From Nymphaea colorata (Eukaryota; Streptophyta; Magnoliopsida; Nymphaeales; Nymphaeaceae), in the NCBI RefSeq assembly GCF_008831285.2, contig NC_045145.1, forward strand, positions 12,090,802 through 12,154,801: a stretch of 64,000 bases of DNA, written 5' to 3'. Numbering within the stretch: the first letter of the stretch is position 1; each line of letters begins with the position of its first letter. Shown piece after piece: positions 33,895 through 46,049 of the stretch. The notes beneath the pieces were generated by a model that saw only the letters and a program-made list of their open reading frames with translations, was not told where the DNA came from and did no database searches. The position numbers and the translations under genes were made by a program.

Positions 33895-34160
33895 AATGTC
33901 AGTGAAAATAGAATGCATGTCGGTAAGGTTTTACCGACATTTTGTTCTTTTGTTGATAAAGGGAGTGTTGGTGAAAATCATCACCAACACACTAGACAGA
34001 AGTGTCGGTGTAAGGTATCATCGGCATGATCTAAACATAGGTAAACATTGACTATTATCAACATCCTCTCACATCGGTAATAATCTATTATTTTGAACAT
34101 GTTAGTGGCCTGCGATAAGAACTCTACTGACAGCAGGACAGTCCATTGGTGAAATATGAC
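33895..34160. repeat. Cluster of short hairpins, possible DNA transposon end
   Basis: Short self-complementary words cluster here: TGTCGGTAAGGTTTTACCGACA (33919-33940) can fold on itself, as can TGTTGGTGAAAATCATCACCAACA (33968-33991), and variants of 'gtcggt' recur at 34005 and 34073. Such subterminal repeats are typical of CACTA-type DNA transposons, but I find no CACTA terminus. The assignment is tentative. Confidence 0.35.
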
Positions 34161-34638
34161 TTTTCATCCATTTAAATAATTTGGTGGACACTTGATGAGT
34201 GGCTAAAAAGGCTGGGGACGTGAAACATTCAAATATCTAAATAAAATAGTCAAATAGCTAATCAAAATAATATTCTACGAATAAGTGTACTTGAATTAGA
34301 GTGGTCCAAATTTGACGCGAAAATCAGGCCACAAAGCGCCGGAATCCAGTGATAACAAAAATTAGGGTAAAATTGGGGGTTTTGTAATTGTGTAGACATT
34401 TTATATAATTACTAAATCAAGTGGAAGGTACTAAGGTGAACAAACATTGTTCCAAAATTTCACGTTGAAACCTCATTCCTGGCTTGCCGCAACAACCATG
34501 GAGAGCCTCCATGATCCACCTTGGCTGAAGTTTAAACAAGAGCACTTGCAAAGTGATCTAGGGACAGTCATCATCTCTTGGCTATGAGGGAACCCTTTAC
34601 AAGCAGATGACAAGCTCAACAGTCTGCTCTCACCTATG

Positions 34639-34822
34639 CAGGGGCAGAGCCAAGGGGGCCCACAAGGGCCTTGGCCCCTCTTAAAAAAAATTAAATTTAC
34701 AAGTCAATTTTAGAAATTTTCACTTGTCTTATATAAAATTTTGAAAAATTATATTTCGGCCTGTCAAAATTTAAAAACTTTAATTCGGGCCCCCTCATAA
34801 AAGAATTTCTAGCTCCACCCAG
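34639..34822 (+). mobile_element. hAT-like MITE with 8-bp target duplication
   Basis: 184 bp from CAGGGGCAGAGCCA to AGCTCCACCCAG, with imperfect inverted ends. It is flanked by CACCTATG (34631-34638) and CACCTACG (34823-34830), an 8-bp duplication with one mismatch as expected for hAT superfamily insertions. The interior is AT-rich and non-coding. Confidence 0.8.
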
Positions 34823-34830
34823 CACCTACG

Positions 34831-35891
34831 GTCCGCATGGCCTTACTTGGTAGCTTCAACCACCACCAGGAAGGCATACGAGATTGAAGTAATGGTCAAA
34901 GCCCTGTCTGAGCATCCTTCATGCTTCTTCACGCCTCCCTGTAGCCAAGGCAATCATTACTTACCGACTGGCATGATATTTGCAGGCCTTCTTCCATGGA
35001 TTATGCGAGAAGACGTGCACCGTTAGATCCTAGAGAGCATGATACTTGGGACTTGGATGGTGAGAGGCCCACTCATTGGTCCTTGAGAACAAGTCCCATT
35101 TTAAAGGGAGTGGGTTGATGTCATCCCCGCTTAACCTGCATCTGTCACTCTACCCTTGAACTGGCTCCTACCTGCCACACTTGACAAGAGCCATCATACA
35201 TGTTCATGGAGGCTATCTCATGGTCGAGACTTAGTATGCGGCCACACACTTCTCAACTCTGCCTGCCTCCACTTATTGTAGCATGTCTGTCTGCCTTAGG
35301 AAGAAGCTAACCCAGCAACTTTAGCAGTCAAGAGTGAACCGGCCATGCCAGCCAGTGCCCAACTCTAGCAACAAGGCTTGGAGAGAAAGTTGCAAGCTAC
35401 ACATTAAAGGAGAGGAGGATATTTTGGCAATTTATTAAAAAAATGTCTTTTATAGTCTTTTTACTTTTTTCTATTTGCAATTTTGTCTTTATAAAAAGTT
35501 CTCTTAATCGGAGCCTTTGTGCATCAATTGATGTATATAAGACAAAACAATGTTAATTTTTTTTTTAAATTTTCTTAAAGGAAAAGGTAATTTTTAGTAT
35601 CTGTACCGATTCAAGCCAAAAGACAATGCTTTCTATTTGACCCAAACAGCACTGCATTTCACATAATTGGTATTTGTTTTCAATTACAAAAAATCAAATG
35701 AGAGAGATGGTCATCATTTTGAGTAAGTTAAAACAGCCAGACAAGACTCTGTTGATGCATTGATGCATAAATGGTATGCCAGTTCAGTTCAACAACACTT
35801 CAGTTTGCCAGACCCAAATCAAACAAGAGGGAGAGGGAGAGAGAGGAAGAAGAGGCAACGAAATGGAAACACACATATTTAACCAAAATAA
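34831..35891. other. Intergenic, nothing recognised
   Basis: Ordinary-composition sequence downstream of NLR copy 1. The open frame at 35800-36024 mostly overlaps the NLR 3' end in another frame and is a shadow. No other feature was seen. Confidence 0.5.
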
Positions 35892-38800
35892 TTAATCTAT
35901 GACTAATCTTTTCCCAAGATGGTCCATTAACTCCTGCGGCAGATTGAGTGCAGGACAGTTGCAAATGTCCAACCGTTGAAGCTTCGAGAGGCAGGCGATC
36001 TGTTGCTGTGCATTGGTGGGACATGTTGTTTCATTTTGTAATGTCATTCACGTCCACCAGAGACTTCAGACTAGCCAGTGGCCTCCCAAGCTGATGTCCT
36101 CAGAGAAACATTCTAGGTTCAATTCCTCCAGTTGAGAGAGACCCCACACCGACTGAGGGACCCTTCCCCATTTGACCTCCTCATCAACATTATTGTCTCT
36201 CAAATACAGACATGTAAGGGAGGGTAGAAATGTTGGTACTTGTGATGGCAATGGCGATGGCAGTAGTACTGCTGATTCTGAATCCAACCCCAACTCAATG
36301 AGGTTAGGTAGTTGCTGAAGCAATTTCCATCCCAATCTTGCACTTGGGCAATTCCACACTGACAGCCTTTGGAGCTGACTCGCTTGACCCTCTTACCCCC
36401 CAGCTCCAATAGAGCATAAATCCAGCCTTCTGTCTGTGTCTTTGGACATTTGTAAAAGTGCGCCTCTCTTAAGTATGGCATAGAAGTAAATGTTGATTCC
36501 CAGTTGGGCAAATTATTCACGCTCAGTTTCTCAAGTGAAGGAAGGCGAGGAGGGAGCTGCTTTAGAGCGTTTAGGTCAGACAACCACAACCTCTTTAAAG
36601 CTGGCATGTGATCATCAGCTACTTGCTCTACCCTCCCACATTTCTTCACCTCCAACGACTCCAATGCAGGCATGTTAGCGAGGGTCTTCAGCTTTTCACA
36701 TCTGCACACATCCAACGACTCCAATGCAGGCAAGTCACCAATCGTGTTGAGCCCATGACACTCCCAAATATCCAAGGACTTCAGCAAAGGCATGCTCTGT
36801 AATTCACACAATGTTGGGCAGTCGCTGACCCCCAATTCTTCCAATGATTTAATTCCTTTCACTGTTGCCCATGATGGGCAACTTAGCAGCCATACTGTTT
36901 GCAGCTTCCCATAATTCGTGTCCGAATACCACATAGGCCAATCTCCTGTATAACCCCAAATTTCCAACCTCTCTATGCCATGTGGAGGTTTCAAAGCCTC
37001 CAGCAAACCCTTCTGTTCAGAAGCACTACCAACTTTATCATCCTCTCGCACCTCGAAGTCAAATTTCACCTTAATTAGTTCATGCTTCTCCTTAAGCTCT
37101 GCTTTCTGTGCATCAATTACTTTCACCCTTCCCCCACCCAAACCTTCTATTGACAATTCCCCCTTTAGTTTATTCAAGTCTTTTATTTCTTTAATATTGC
37201 ATCCTCTTGTATCCCCTTGTCATCGCATACCATAAACCTATGCAAGGTTCGTAAATTAGTAAGCTTCCCCAAGCCTTCAGCTACAAATTCCAATTCCTCT
37301 GCATCTTTCAGGCCAAGATACCTCAAGTTGCACACTTCGCCTATTTCCTTGGGCAACTCTCCAATTCTGCTATTACTTAAATCCAATGTTTGCAGGTTAC
37401 AGAGTCTGGCGATTGAACTGGGCAACCGTCTCACATGAGAATGGCTTAGATCCAAATATTTTAGAAGTGCAAGGTCTTCAATGGACTTTGGCAGCTCATC
37501 GATCTGAAATTCCCTCAATGACAACACCCTCAACCACTTGAAATTGGCTAAGTCTTTAGTAAAACCAAAGGCAACTCACTCGTCAATATTGTGTGCAACT
37601 GATTTGCTGCTCTTGAGGCATTATGCTTTTGTGCTTCTGCATTGTCGACACCAAGTAATGACAGATGGCGGGTGTGCTCAGTAGCAGAGGCATGACTATA
37701 TTCCTTTCCACCTATATATAAGGCAAGGTCATGCAAAATGTCATGCAATTTGAGATCCTTATATTCAGTTTCTTCAATCATGAACCGATTTATCAAGTCA
37801 CTAATCCATTGGTTAGCAGTCACTTCCACATCAATGGCTTCCTTTTTGTCAATCAATCCATGTGCCATCCATTGCATGACCAATCTATCCATTTTTATCT
37901 CATGATCCTTTGGATAAATGCAGCAATATACAGAACAACTCTTCAAATAATGTGGCAAGTCATCGTAGCTCAGCATGAGACCAGAAGAATGCTACCACAT
38001 ATTTCAGAGGATGATGATGTTGAGGCAGGCATCTTCCATTCCAGATTTCACTCTTCTCATCGGTTTCCCAGTCGTCTTTCATCATCATTTTTGTACCCAT
38101 TAAGGATCCTACCATCGAACAACAAGTGGCATCCCACCACATTTTGCCACTACTTTCTCCCCAATACGTTTCAAATGGTGACTCTCTAATTCATGTTCTT
38201 GTTTCTTTGCCACACGCAGAAACAAGCTCCAACTTTCATCGAAACACATTTGTGGCAATTTATGAATTTTAGCACCAATCGCTTGGGAGACTTCTACCTT
38301 TCTATTAGTGATCAAAATCTTGCTTTCCTTTGCACCTCCCAACAGGATGCCTGCTGAGTCTCCCCACCAACCATCCAATTCCCATACATCATCTAAGACC
38401 AATAAGAACTTGCTCTTTGACAGCTCATTCTGTAATCATGTGCACAATCACTCAAGGAAGTGGTACCCCTAAGTTCTCTGGCCGATCCCTTCCATACTTC
38501 CTTTAGTATCTTTTTCAGCAAACCCATGCGATTTGGCTTCTATGAAACACAACCCACCAGCTGCGGTTCCCAAACTGTTCTTTGACTTCATTAAAAACCA
38601 TTTTTGCAAGAGTTGTTTTCCCAATCCCACCTTGACCTACAACAGATACAATAGAAACACTATCTTTTCCAAGCGCACTACTCTCTTTAAAGCCATCAAA
38701 CAAGAGTTCTTTTACTTTCTCTTTATCATCTGCCCTACCCATGGGTGGTTGTGCAATACCTATGAGATGGGTTGTCTCTCGAGAATTGTCATGTTCACCA

Positions 38801-39269
38801 CCAATAGGAACGTCACTCTTAAATTTTGGTGTTGTGTTGAGCAAATCCACCAATTCCTTATGTTGTTCCATTTCATCAAGCCTTTGGTTGATGTTTTTAA
38901 TTTCATTCCCAAGTTGGTAACATGCAGATACATGTTCTTTAAAGCAAGAGAACAAAGTGGTCCAGGGCTTGCTTACCTTGTCCCTTTTGCAAAGTGCAGT
39001 TGTGGTTTGGTATCGTTCGATGAGTCTTGGGCATCATAGAAAACATCCTTCAGCTGTCCCTCCAGATCTCTGTTGTGCTCATTGCTGAAAAAGGGCTTGT
39101 GATCTGTGACTTTGAGTGCCTTTTGAAAGCATCTCACCTTCTCCTGGAGCTCCTCGAGATCGTCATCGGCATTCAAGATTAGATCCACCTTTTCTTCCAA
39201 CAAGCTGGCTACAGCCTCCAACAGAATAGAAATAGGTGTTTGGACAATGATGTTGATTACTGTTGTCAT
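35892..39269 (-). pseudogene. CC-NB-LRR resistance gene, copy 1, frameshifted
   Basis: An intact protein would be a cytosolic immune receptor of about 1,100 residues. From ATG at 39269: an Rx-type coiled-coil (ILLEAVASLLEEKVDLIL; KDVFYDAQD), P-loop GQGGIGKTTLAK (about 38610), kinase-2 VLDDVWE (38402), RNBS-B KILITNRK, GLPL-type CGGMPLVV, RNBS-D CCIYPKD, and LHDILHDLA in the MHD position (about 37740). LRRs follow from 37533 (LPKSIEDLALLKYLDLS, then many PALESLEV-type repeats). The end LPQELMDHLG stops at TAA 35892-35894. Coding passes through several frames with shifts near 38990, 38480, 38130, 37990, 37540, 37180 and 36360, and lacks roughly 45 bases near 36080. I see no introns. The first shift sits in an A-run, so assembly error could explain some lesions, but not the deletion. 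Confidence 0.92.
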
Positions 39270-39518
39270 CTCCTCCTCTGTTTTTTTTTTCTTTTCTTCG
39301 TAGAAGAAAGAGCTAGCAAAGGAAGAGAACTAGAAATCCAAAAATGGAACGAGAGGAAGAGGAAGTAAGGCCAAATAAACTTAGGTCCACCACTGCTTAA
39401 ATCTCAAAATGAAAGAGAAGGAAGACGAAGGAAGTGCTCTACAGGCTGGCAAGGTCTATGATTGGTGTTAAATAAATCTGGAAAAATTCGCAAACCACAA
39501 ACTTCTACATCTCCTACA

Positions 39519-40231
39519 TAGGGTCGCACATGAGCCAAGTCGAGCTCGAGCTCAGCCGGCTCGGGCTCGGATCGACTCATGTTTAGTCAGCTTAGCTCAC
39601 TCGAGCTCGACACGAGCTTCACAACTTCAGCTCGAGCTCGACTCGAGTGACTGCCTTTCAGCTTGAGCTCAACTTGAGCCGCTCTTTAAACTTGTTTCCA
39701 CGCTGCTTTGACAAGTTCGCCCTCAAGGTGTCTTCCTTTTTCACTGCTGACGATGTGGGGAGGAGGAAAGGTGGTGTGTTGAGAATAGAGAGAAAAAGGA
39801 GGAAAAATGAACGTGAGCGTGGTGAGGAAAGAGAAAAAGGGAGGGAAAATGAAAAAGTGATTGATTGATTGAAAAGTGTAATAATGAAAGTGGGGTATAA
39901 TAATGAGGTTTAAAAGAAACGTGGCTGCCTGGGTGAATAGAGGGAAAAAAAGAGGGAAAATTAAAAACATCAAAAAGAAAATGAGATTAAGCTGCATGGT
40001 GGAAGGAAAAAAGAGGGAAATTAAAAACGAAAACTAAAAAATGAGATTAAAGTCTAGCTGAGTTGAGTTTAATCGAGTCGAGTTCGACTAATTCGAACTT
40101 GACTCATTAATATACTCGAGTTTATATTTAAGCTCAGCTTGACCTTTATAAAAAACGAGTCGAGCTCAGTCGAGTTTACTCGAGCGAGTTTGAGTCGAGC
40201 CCGAGTTGGCTCGACTCGTTGTGCAGCCCTA
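39519..40231 (+). mobile_element. hAT-like MITE (TAGGG...CCCTA) upstream of NLR copy 1
   Basis: Ends are TAGGGTCGCACATGAGCC and the complementary GCAGCCCTA, with long GC-rich inverted stretches built on GAGCTCGAGC and GTCGAGCCCGAG. Flanks CTCCTACA (39511-39518) and CACCTACA (40232-40239) form an 8-bp duplication with one mismatch. The 713-bp interior has no transposase; its open frames (39647-39868, 39686-39997) are compositional. It lies about 250 bp upstream of the NLR start codon, so it may affect that promoter. A fragment of the same family is at 53815-53912. Confidence 0.85.
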
Positions 40232-41422
40232 CACCTACACTTCCTCTTTCTCACATTTGTCGGATTCCTCATTGTATTATGTAAAAGTTTGGATGCATGA
40301 ACTTTTTTTTTTTAAATCCAAAATTTTATTTATCCCATCCAAGTTTTGTGATCTGACCATTGACTAGAAGTACAACTTGTTCCTGCTGCGAGGGAATCCC
40401 TTCAACCTTGCCAAACTCATGGTGACGTCCCCATGATGACCATTACAGTGTGTTTCATATTTAGACTCAGGATCAGGATGTCTTTCAACAAACTCTGTTT
40501 AACAGAACTATGAGCTCAGAATGGGATGTGAAAGGTCTAACAATAGCAATAGAGCATGATCAAGTGGCACTAGCCACACAAGGTTGGGTCAGACCAATTA
40601 CATAGCCAGGGCTAGGTGTTGCTACTAGTCTTTTCAGCTATTTCCTTTCAAGTGGGCTTTCTTGATTTCATGCACAGAAGGCTGCAGTTGAGGTTTAGAA
40701 CAAGTGATGCAAGAAGCAAAATCCAACAATAACCCAAAAAAAAAAAAATCGTTCATCCACCAGAAAAATAAACGTTATAGGCTAAGTGCACTCATGCAGC
40801 GGTATATAGGCTAATAGAATATGAATGGTATTATAATGAAGACAAAGTCAATTTTTTTCTTTTTATTTTTGTTGTAGCTTTGCCCACTTGCTTGTGGTTC
40901 AGCCTACCACCTTTAGATGCCTCGTATTTTCTTTTCCTCTTAAAATCCCAATCAAGTTATCAAGAACAAATTGATAGTGGCCCCTTCTTTTTTTCTCCAG
41001 ACAGTCATTAATTTTTTTAAGAAATTATTTGTTTAAAATTTTTAAGGTTGTCTCAACATTAATTATTTTTCTCACTTTAAAACGTTAAAAAATAAAATGC
41101 CAATAATTTAAAAAATATGTGATAGTGTTATCCGAGAAATTATGGCTGTGTTGAGAATATAATGTACGTGATGGGTATTATATGAGAATGTAAATCAAAT
41201 TGTTGAAAGATCGGGGAGTCCTTCTGTCCTTATTCGTCTAATATGTAGTTCATAGCTAGAATATTTCTTCTTCTTTCAACAGAACCAGATTTGTTAAATT
41301 TAAATTTGATTCCACAAAGTCAAGTAGCTAAATTGCATTTGATGTCCGTTTGTAATAATCTTATACAAAATTGACCATTTGCAATTCATTATGTCCCCAC
41401 ATATAGAGAAAGCCCTAAGCGG
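40232..41422. other. Intergenic, nothing recognised
   Basis: AT-rich sequence with short poly-A/T runs. No genes or repeats identified. Confidence 0.5.
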
Positions 41423-41935
41423 TGTAGCGTAGTTGGTCGGATTGACGGGCCAATGAAAGTTCAAGTTACTTCATTTATTATGGGTGCCATTTTTGAGGAC
41501 TGCAAAAGATAGATGATGACACTTTAGTTGACATATGTACTGCTCTCCACTGAGGATCGGGTTAGAGGAAAAAAAAGAAGGGACTTCAGCCTTTTCAAGG
41601 TATTCATATAAACTAAAGCAAAAAGCACAGTTGTGAAATGAATTTAATCCAAACCATCCATTAGTTAAGAAAACACGGTGACAGGAGCATCATTTTCATT
41701 ACGATAAACCAAGTGTATTTGTATAAACTAAAGCAAAGGAAAAAGTCAGTTGTAATATGAATTTAATCCATAATATCCACCAGTAAAAGAGACAAAATGA
41801 CGAGAACATCTTTTTTTTTTATGATAGACAAAGGGTATTCAAACTAAAGCAAAAAAAAGACAATTGTGAAATGATTTAATCCAAAGCATCCAGCAGTCAA
41901 AAAGACAGTGATAAGAGAATAATTTTATTTACATC
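41423..41935 (+). repeat. Composite repeat copy 2: tRNA-like head plus three units
   Basis: The head begins near TAGCGTAGTTGG (41428-41439), which fits the pol III A-box consensus TRGYNNARNNGG. A weak B-box-like GTTCAAGTTAC follows about 20 bases later. The head runs parallel to 11096-11256 (both contain 'gacactttagttgacat' and 'actgctctcca'). Three tandem units follow in the same order as at 11257-11640. I infer a tRNA-derived SINE-like head joined to a tandem tail; it has not been shown to be transcribed. Confidence 0.65.
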
Positions 41936-42724
41936 GACCAAACATTATTAATTACATATTTTCAGGTTTATTCCCCTTTTAAGAATTATTCTCATTTTCT
42001 AGGGAAACTTTCCAAGATAAATATATATATTTTACTCATCCAGTGACATATGGATATGCTCATGTGCTGAAATCTATAAAATTTTAAAAAGAATATTGAA
42101 ATCTGATTTGTGGATCAGATATTATATAGGTATAGTTAAAAAGCAAGCCGCCAACTGGGAACCTTCTATGACACACCACAAAGTATTTACAGAAAGGTAA
42201 CTTTTAACCGACTTTCTAGCATGTTCTGAAAGGTCATACATTTTCTAGGGCGGGTCAAATAGTTCAACCTCAGATCTGGGTAGGGCCAAACTGAACCGAA
42301 ATAAAAAAAATACATTGCACAACTAACAATATTTTATTTTTCTAATGTAAATTTTCTTTTTAAGTTAGTTAGGGTGGGGCCATGGCTAGGCGCCCCCCCC
42401 TCCCTCTTCCCCAAGTCTAGACGACAACTAAAGGCTTGAGCTCGGCAAAAGGGAGAAGGATTCTTTAACTTCATGGAACAAGGCAAGAAAGCCTTGGATC
42501 ATTCTACACACTTGCTTTAGAATTGTATTTAATTTGGTAAACCCACTTATTCCCCATGGGTTTTACATTTTTTAGAGTATGCAGCAGCCATGGCGTCACA
42601 CCAACATTGATGCTTAACGGCTTGACTAAAGGAGGATGGTTCCAAATCTTTAGAGATGACCACTAGAAGTGCTTTATGAGGTGTAGAGATATAAAGGAAA
42701 TTATGACTGTGTGCATACATGTGA
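41936..42724. other. Intergenic, nothing recognised
   Basis: AT-rich sequence with a C-run near 42389. No gene found. Confidence 0.5.
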
Positions 42725-42758
42725 CAGAGAGAGAGAGAGAGAGAGAGAGAGGATAGAT

Positions 42759-42798
<40 letters not shown>

Positions 42799-42810
42799 AG
42801 AGAGAGAGAG
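42725..42810 (+). repeat. GA microsatellite
   Basis: Three blocks of GA repeat separated by GATAGATAAA and ATAAA, just past the 3' end of the terpene synthase pseudogene. Confidence 0.95.
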
Positions 42811-42934
42811 TACTAAATTTAATTTATTAATATACGCATTTTATTACATGATGATACATAGAATCATAAGTAGGATTCGGTTAATGGGCACCAAGATGGT
42901 TGATAGAGTGGAAACAATGACACTGGTGATTTGC

Positions 42935-44770
42935 TTAGGCAGTCTGGATGGGCTCGGCAATGAGGGAGTAGATACGGTCCATGGACTCATGCTCCAAGAC
43001 ACCGATGCCATCTTCATAGTCGTACATGCACTGGGAGACCCTCGCAATGTTGAGAGCCACGTTCATGAAGGAACGAGAGAAGGCGGTCTATTGCTGCTGC
43101 TGCTGAGCAGAGAGAAGCTCCCTGTTCAGCCTCCTCCATGCATCCCTTAGCAAGTTCCTTATGACAGCCGCATAGAAGACCCTCAGTGACTGTGGCAGCT
43201 GCTCTGCCGCTTGAAGATCCCACCTGCGTATATACAATATACAACACCCTCATTGGCTCCTAACGATGTGAAGCAGAAACTAGAGACAGAGTTGCTCCCT
43301 TTAATTTACCAACCATAATCATCCTTTACCTCTCAACAACTTGCACAAAGCGTTCGAGCTCCTCAACAGACTAATGCTCGCCGAAGATGTCCTCAACGGT
43401 GGCCATCAAGTAGGAGACCCTGGTGAGTTGCATCCTGTACTGTGAGAACTGTGGCTCATGCATCTTCCCCACCGCCATGAAGTGCTCTCCACCAGCCTAT
43501 CTCTGGCGAAGCTAATGTCATCGCCCAAGCCCAAGTCCCTCCACCACCTGCAAACACCCAAAACAAAGGACTCATGGTTGATTATTAGTGGACCCAATGA
43601 TGCAAACCAGCAACAATGTAACATACATGATATTCATTACTGATATACATATATACATAGAATGACATAGTTGCTGCATTATTATCAACTATTAACCAAG
43701 TTATTTAGGCAAAAGTGCAAGAATGAATTCTTACACGAATAACTCTCTGAGCTCTCTTTGGTGGATTGTCTGCACCATGTTGAAGTCCAGCCTAGCGAAC
43801 TCATGCAGCACTTGGCTTCTGCAGTCCGTCCTCTCGAATGTCTCAATACACTCTCGGGCCTCGACCCTATGAACCCTTCTATGGAGTGGAATCTGCAGTC
43901 CACCTTTACCTGTCGAGACCTCCTCTGGTCCATGCGGCTTGTCCTTGCTCTAAGATGCTCTGAAGAGAAGGCCGTAGCTTCTTCCAGCACAGTTTCTCCT
44001 TCACAGGCTAGTTGTGATGCTTCATAGAGGCTCAGCAACCCTCTCACGTCCTCACAAAGATTCTCAGAGAACCGGCCAGACTGTTCCCTAAATCTACTAA
44101 AGCACTCTACGAAATGCAAAAAGAAACTTTAATGGTTTATGTCAATTAACACATTTGTAATAGACAGTCTAGACTAAGAACTAATTATTGAGTCAATATC
44201 ATGTGTATTTATATATATATCTATACCTGCAGAAACATTATAGCCATGTTGCCTCAGAATTCTGAACCGAAGTGAAGAAGAGTAGAGGTCCTCAAATCCT
44301 CTAGTGCTCGTGGATATGGCATCTAGCAGCCGCCTGATCTCACTCTCAAAGTGATAGGCTACACCTAAACGTTCGAGTGAATCGATGAGCTCCAATAGAG
44401 CCACTTGCTCAGTTGTAGATGTCATAAGTTGTTGGACTTCTCTTCTCAATTCATCAACTCTGTCCTTTGTGTTTCGATCTGCTTTCATTTTCATGTCTTC
44501 GAATTAGGATACATCATAATACCAAAATAATAGTCAGATCAGAGGTATGGAAAATTACTGATCTTGCGCTGGTAATGGACTGGATGAAGTCATAGTTCCA
44601 TGTACTTGGCTGGTATCTAGAAGGCCTCCTTTGAGCAGCAGACCTACTGCAGCCCTTGGCTCACATCTCACAAGGGTGGTGCTCCATGGCTTGAACCCAG
44701 CCTTGCTATTAGGAGCAAGCTTGGGGGAAGTAACAAAAGGAGTGGAAAGGGAGGCAAGATGAGCAGCCAT
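42935..44770 (-). pseudogene. Terpene synthase (plastid-targeted type), pseudogene
   Basis: Intact relatives cyclise prenyl diphosphates in plastids. Exon 1 (44770-44559) starts MAAHLASLSTPF, a Ser/Thr-rich transit-peptide-like N-terminus; an ATG at 44812 is also possible. Exon 2 (to 44227) has LELIDSLERLGVAYHFE. Exon 3 (44106-43735) has ENLCEDVRGLLSLYEASQLA, a frameshift, then FARLDFNMVQ. Exon 4 (43546-43330) has RWWRDLGLGDDISFARDRLVE, a frameshift and MATVEDIFGEH followed by a stop: the usual DDxxD is replaced by EDIFG. Exon 5 (43223-42935) begins WDLQAAEQLP, jumps to RNLLRDAWRRLN, has a stop after a Gln run, and ends SLIAEPIQTA. Two middle exons, including the second metal-binding motif (NSE/DTE), are missing. 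Splice borders look consensus. The protein cannot be active. Confidence 0.9.
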
Positions 44771-44840
44771 TAGAACAGTGTGTATTTGTTGTTGAATGCT
44801 GAATGTTTTCACTGCCTCTCGGATGACTTAGCTCAGGATT

Positions 44841-45830
44841 GGTTTGCTAGTTTAAATAGAGCTGCATCCGAGTGTGCATTGCGTGTCTATAATGGTTAGA
44901 GAATTTTAATTAGGTTCAATCTCTTAGAATATGGTGTTTGCGGAAGCTATAAATGTTTAATGCTTTTTTCTTTGTATATAAATAGAAAGTATTAAACTAT
45001 GACACTTGCCCAAGCCATAATTATTTGGTACTTTTATTTTATAGATAGAATGCTTCTTCAAGATTTTCATATGCATTATAGTCCGACACTTGTTAGCTAA
45101 TGTTCGCCACTTAACACCATTTTTTATTAAAGACCATGTTTATTTTTTACAAGTATTTGAGTAATTCTACCCCTTCACCTTTAAGTGGTGCAACTTACCG
45201 TTTCAACAATATTATGAACATGGTTTGCCAGCTTATAAAGAGCTGCATCTAAGTGCATATTGCGTGTCTATAATGGTTAAAGAATTTTAATAAAGTTCAA
45301 TCTCCTAAAAATATGGTATTTGCGTAAGCTATAAATGTTTGATGCTTTTTTCTTTGTATATAAATAGAATGAATTAAACTATGACACTTGCCTACGCCAT
45401 AATTATTTGGTACTTTTATTTTATTTGCATATAGATAGAATGCATTCTTTCTTCATGTTGTTGATATGCATTATAATCCGACACTTATTAGCTAATGTTT
45501 GCCACTTAAAACAATTTTTATCAAAGATCATGTTTATTTTGTACACGTATTTGAGTAATTGCACCCCTTCACCTTTAAGTGGTGCAACTTGCCGTTTCAA
45601 CAAATGCATTCTTTCTTCACATTTGTTATATGCATTATAATCCTACACTTATTAGCTAATGTTCGCCACTTAAAACTATTTTATCAAAGACCATGTTTAT
45701 TTTTTACACGTATTTGTGTAATTGCACCCCTTCACCTTTAAGTGGTGCAACTTGTTGTTTCAACAAATTATGAACGTGGTTTGCTAGCTTATAGGGACTC
45801 GCAATCGAGTGCACATTGTTTCATTGAAAT
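44841..45830 (-). repeat. Tandemly repeated terpene synthase promoter unit
   Basis: The block starting GGTTTGCTAG-TT-AA-AGAGCTGCAT at 44841 recurs at 45217 and, more altered, at 45777. The first interval is 376 bp. The second is about 560 bp because a roughly 166-bp part (from 'gaatgcattctttcttca' to 'gtttcaacaaat') is itself duplicated (about 45438-45603 and 45604-45769). Each unit contains the TATA-like element, 'ctataaatgttt' and 'cacctttaagtggtgcaactt'. The short open frames in it (45407-45640, 45559-45741) are by-products of the repeat. Confidence 0.88.
44851..44858 (-). promoter_or_regulatory. TATA-like box of the terpene synthase locus
   Basis: TATTTAAA on the minus strand, about 80 bases upstream of the ATG at 44770. 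Related copies of this surrounding block lie at 45217-45235 (with TTATAA) and 45777-45795 (degenerate). Confidence 0.55.
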
Positions 45831-46049
45831 TTTAATGGGTTGGTGTTGGCAGCCGGCCCCACCAGCTGGCCCACACCAGCCACCATGTGTTTTGGCCATT
45901 GTTCTGAGAGAAGCATGTAAGGGAAAAGAGGAAAAAGAAAAGAATGATGCAAACATGTGGCAGACCCAATTATCTCACTACTTGTCATAGAAGCCGCCAA
46001 AAGAGAAAGAAAGGAAGGAAGGACAAAAAGCTACCACTTCAACCACAAT

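Noticed and set aside
43458-44027. Plus-strand frames across the terpene synthase locus
   Set aside because: They are antisense shadows of exons on the minus strand.
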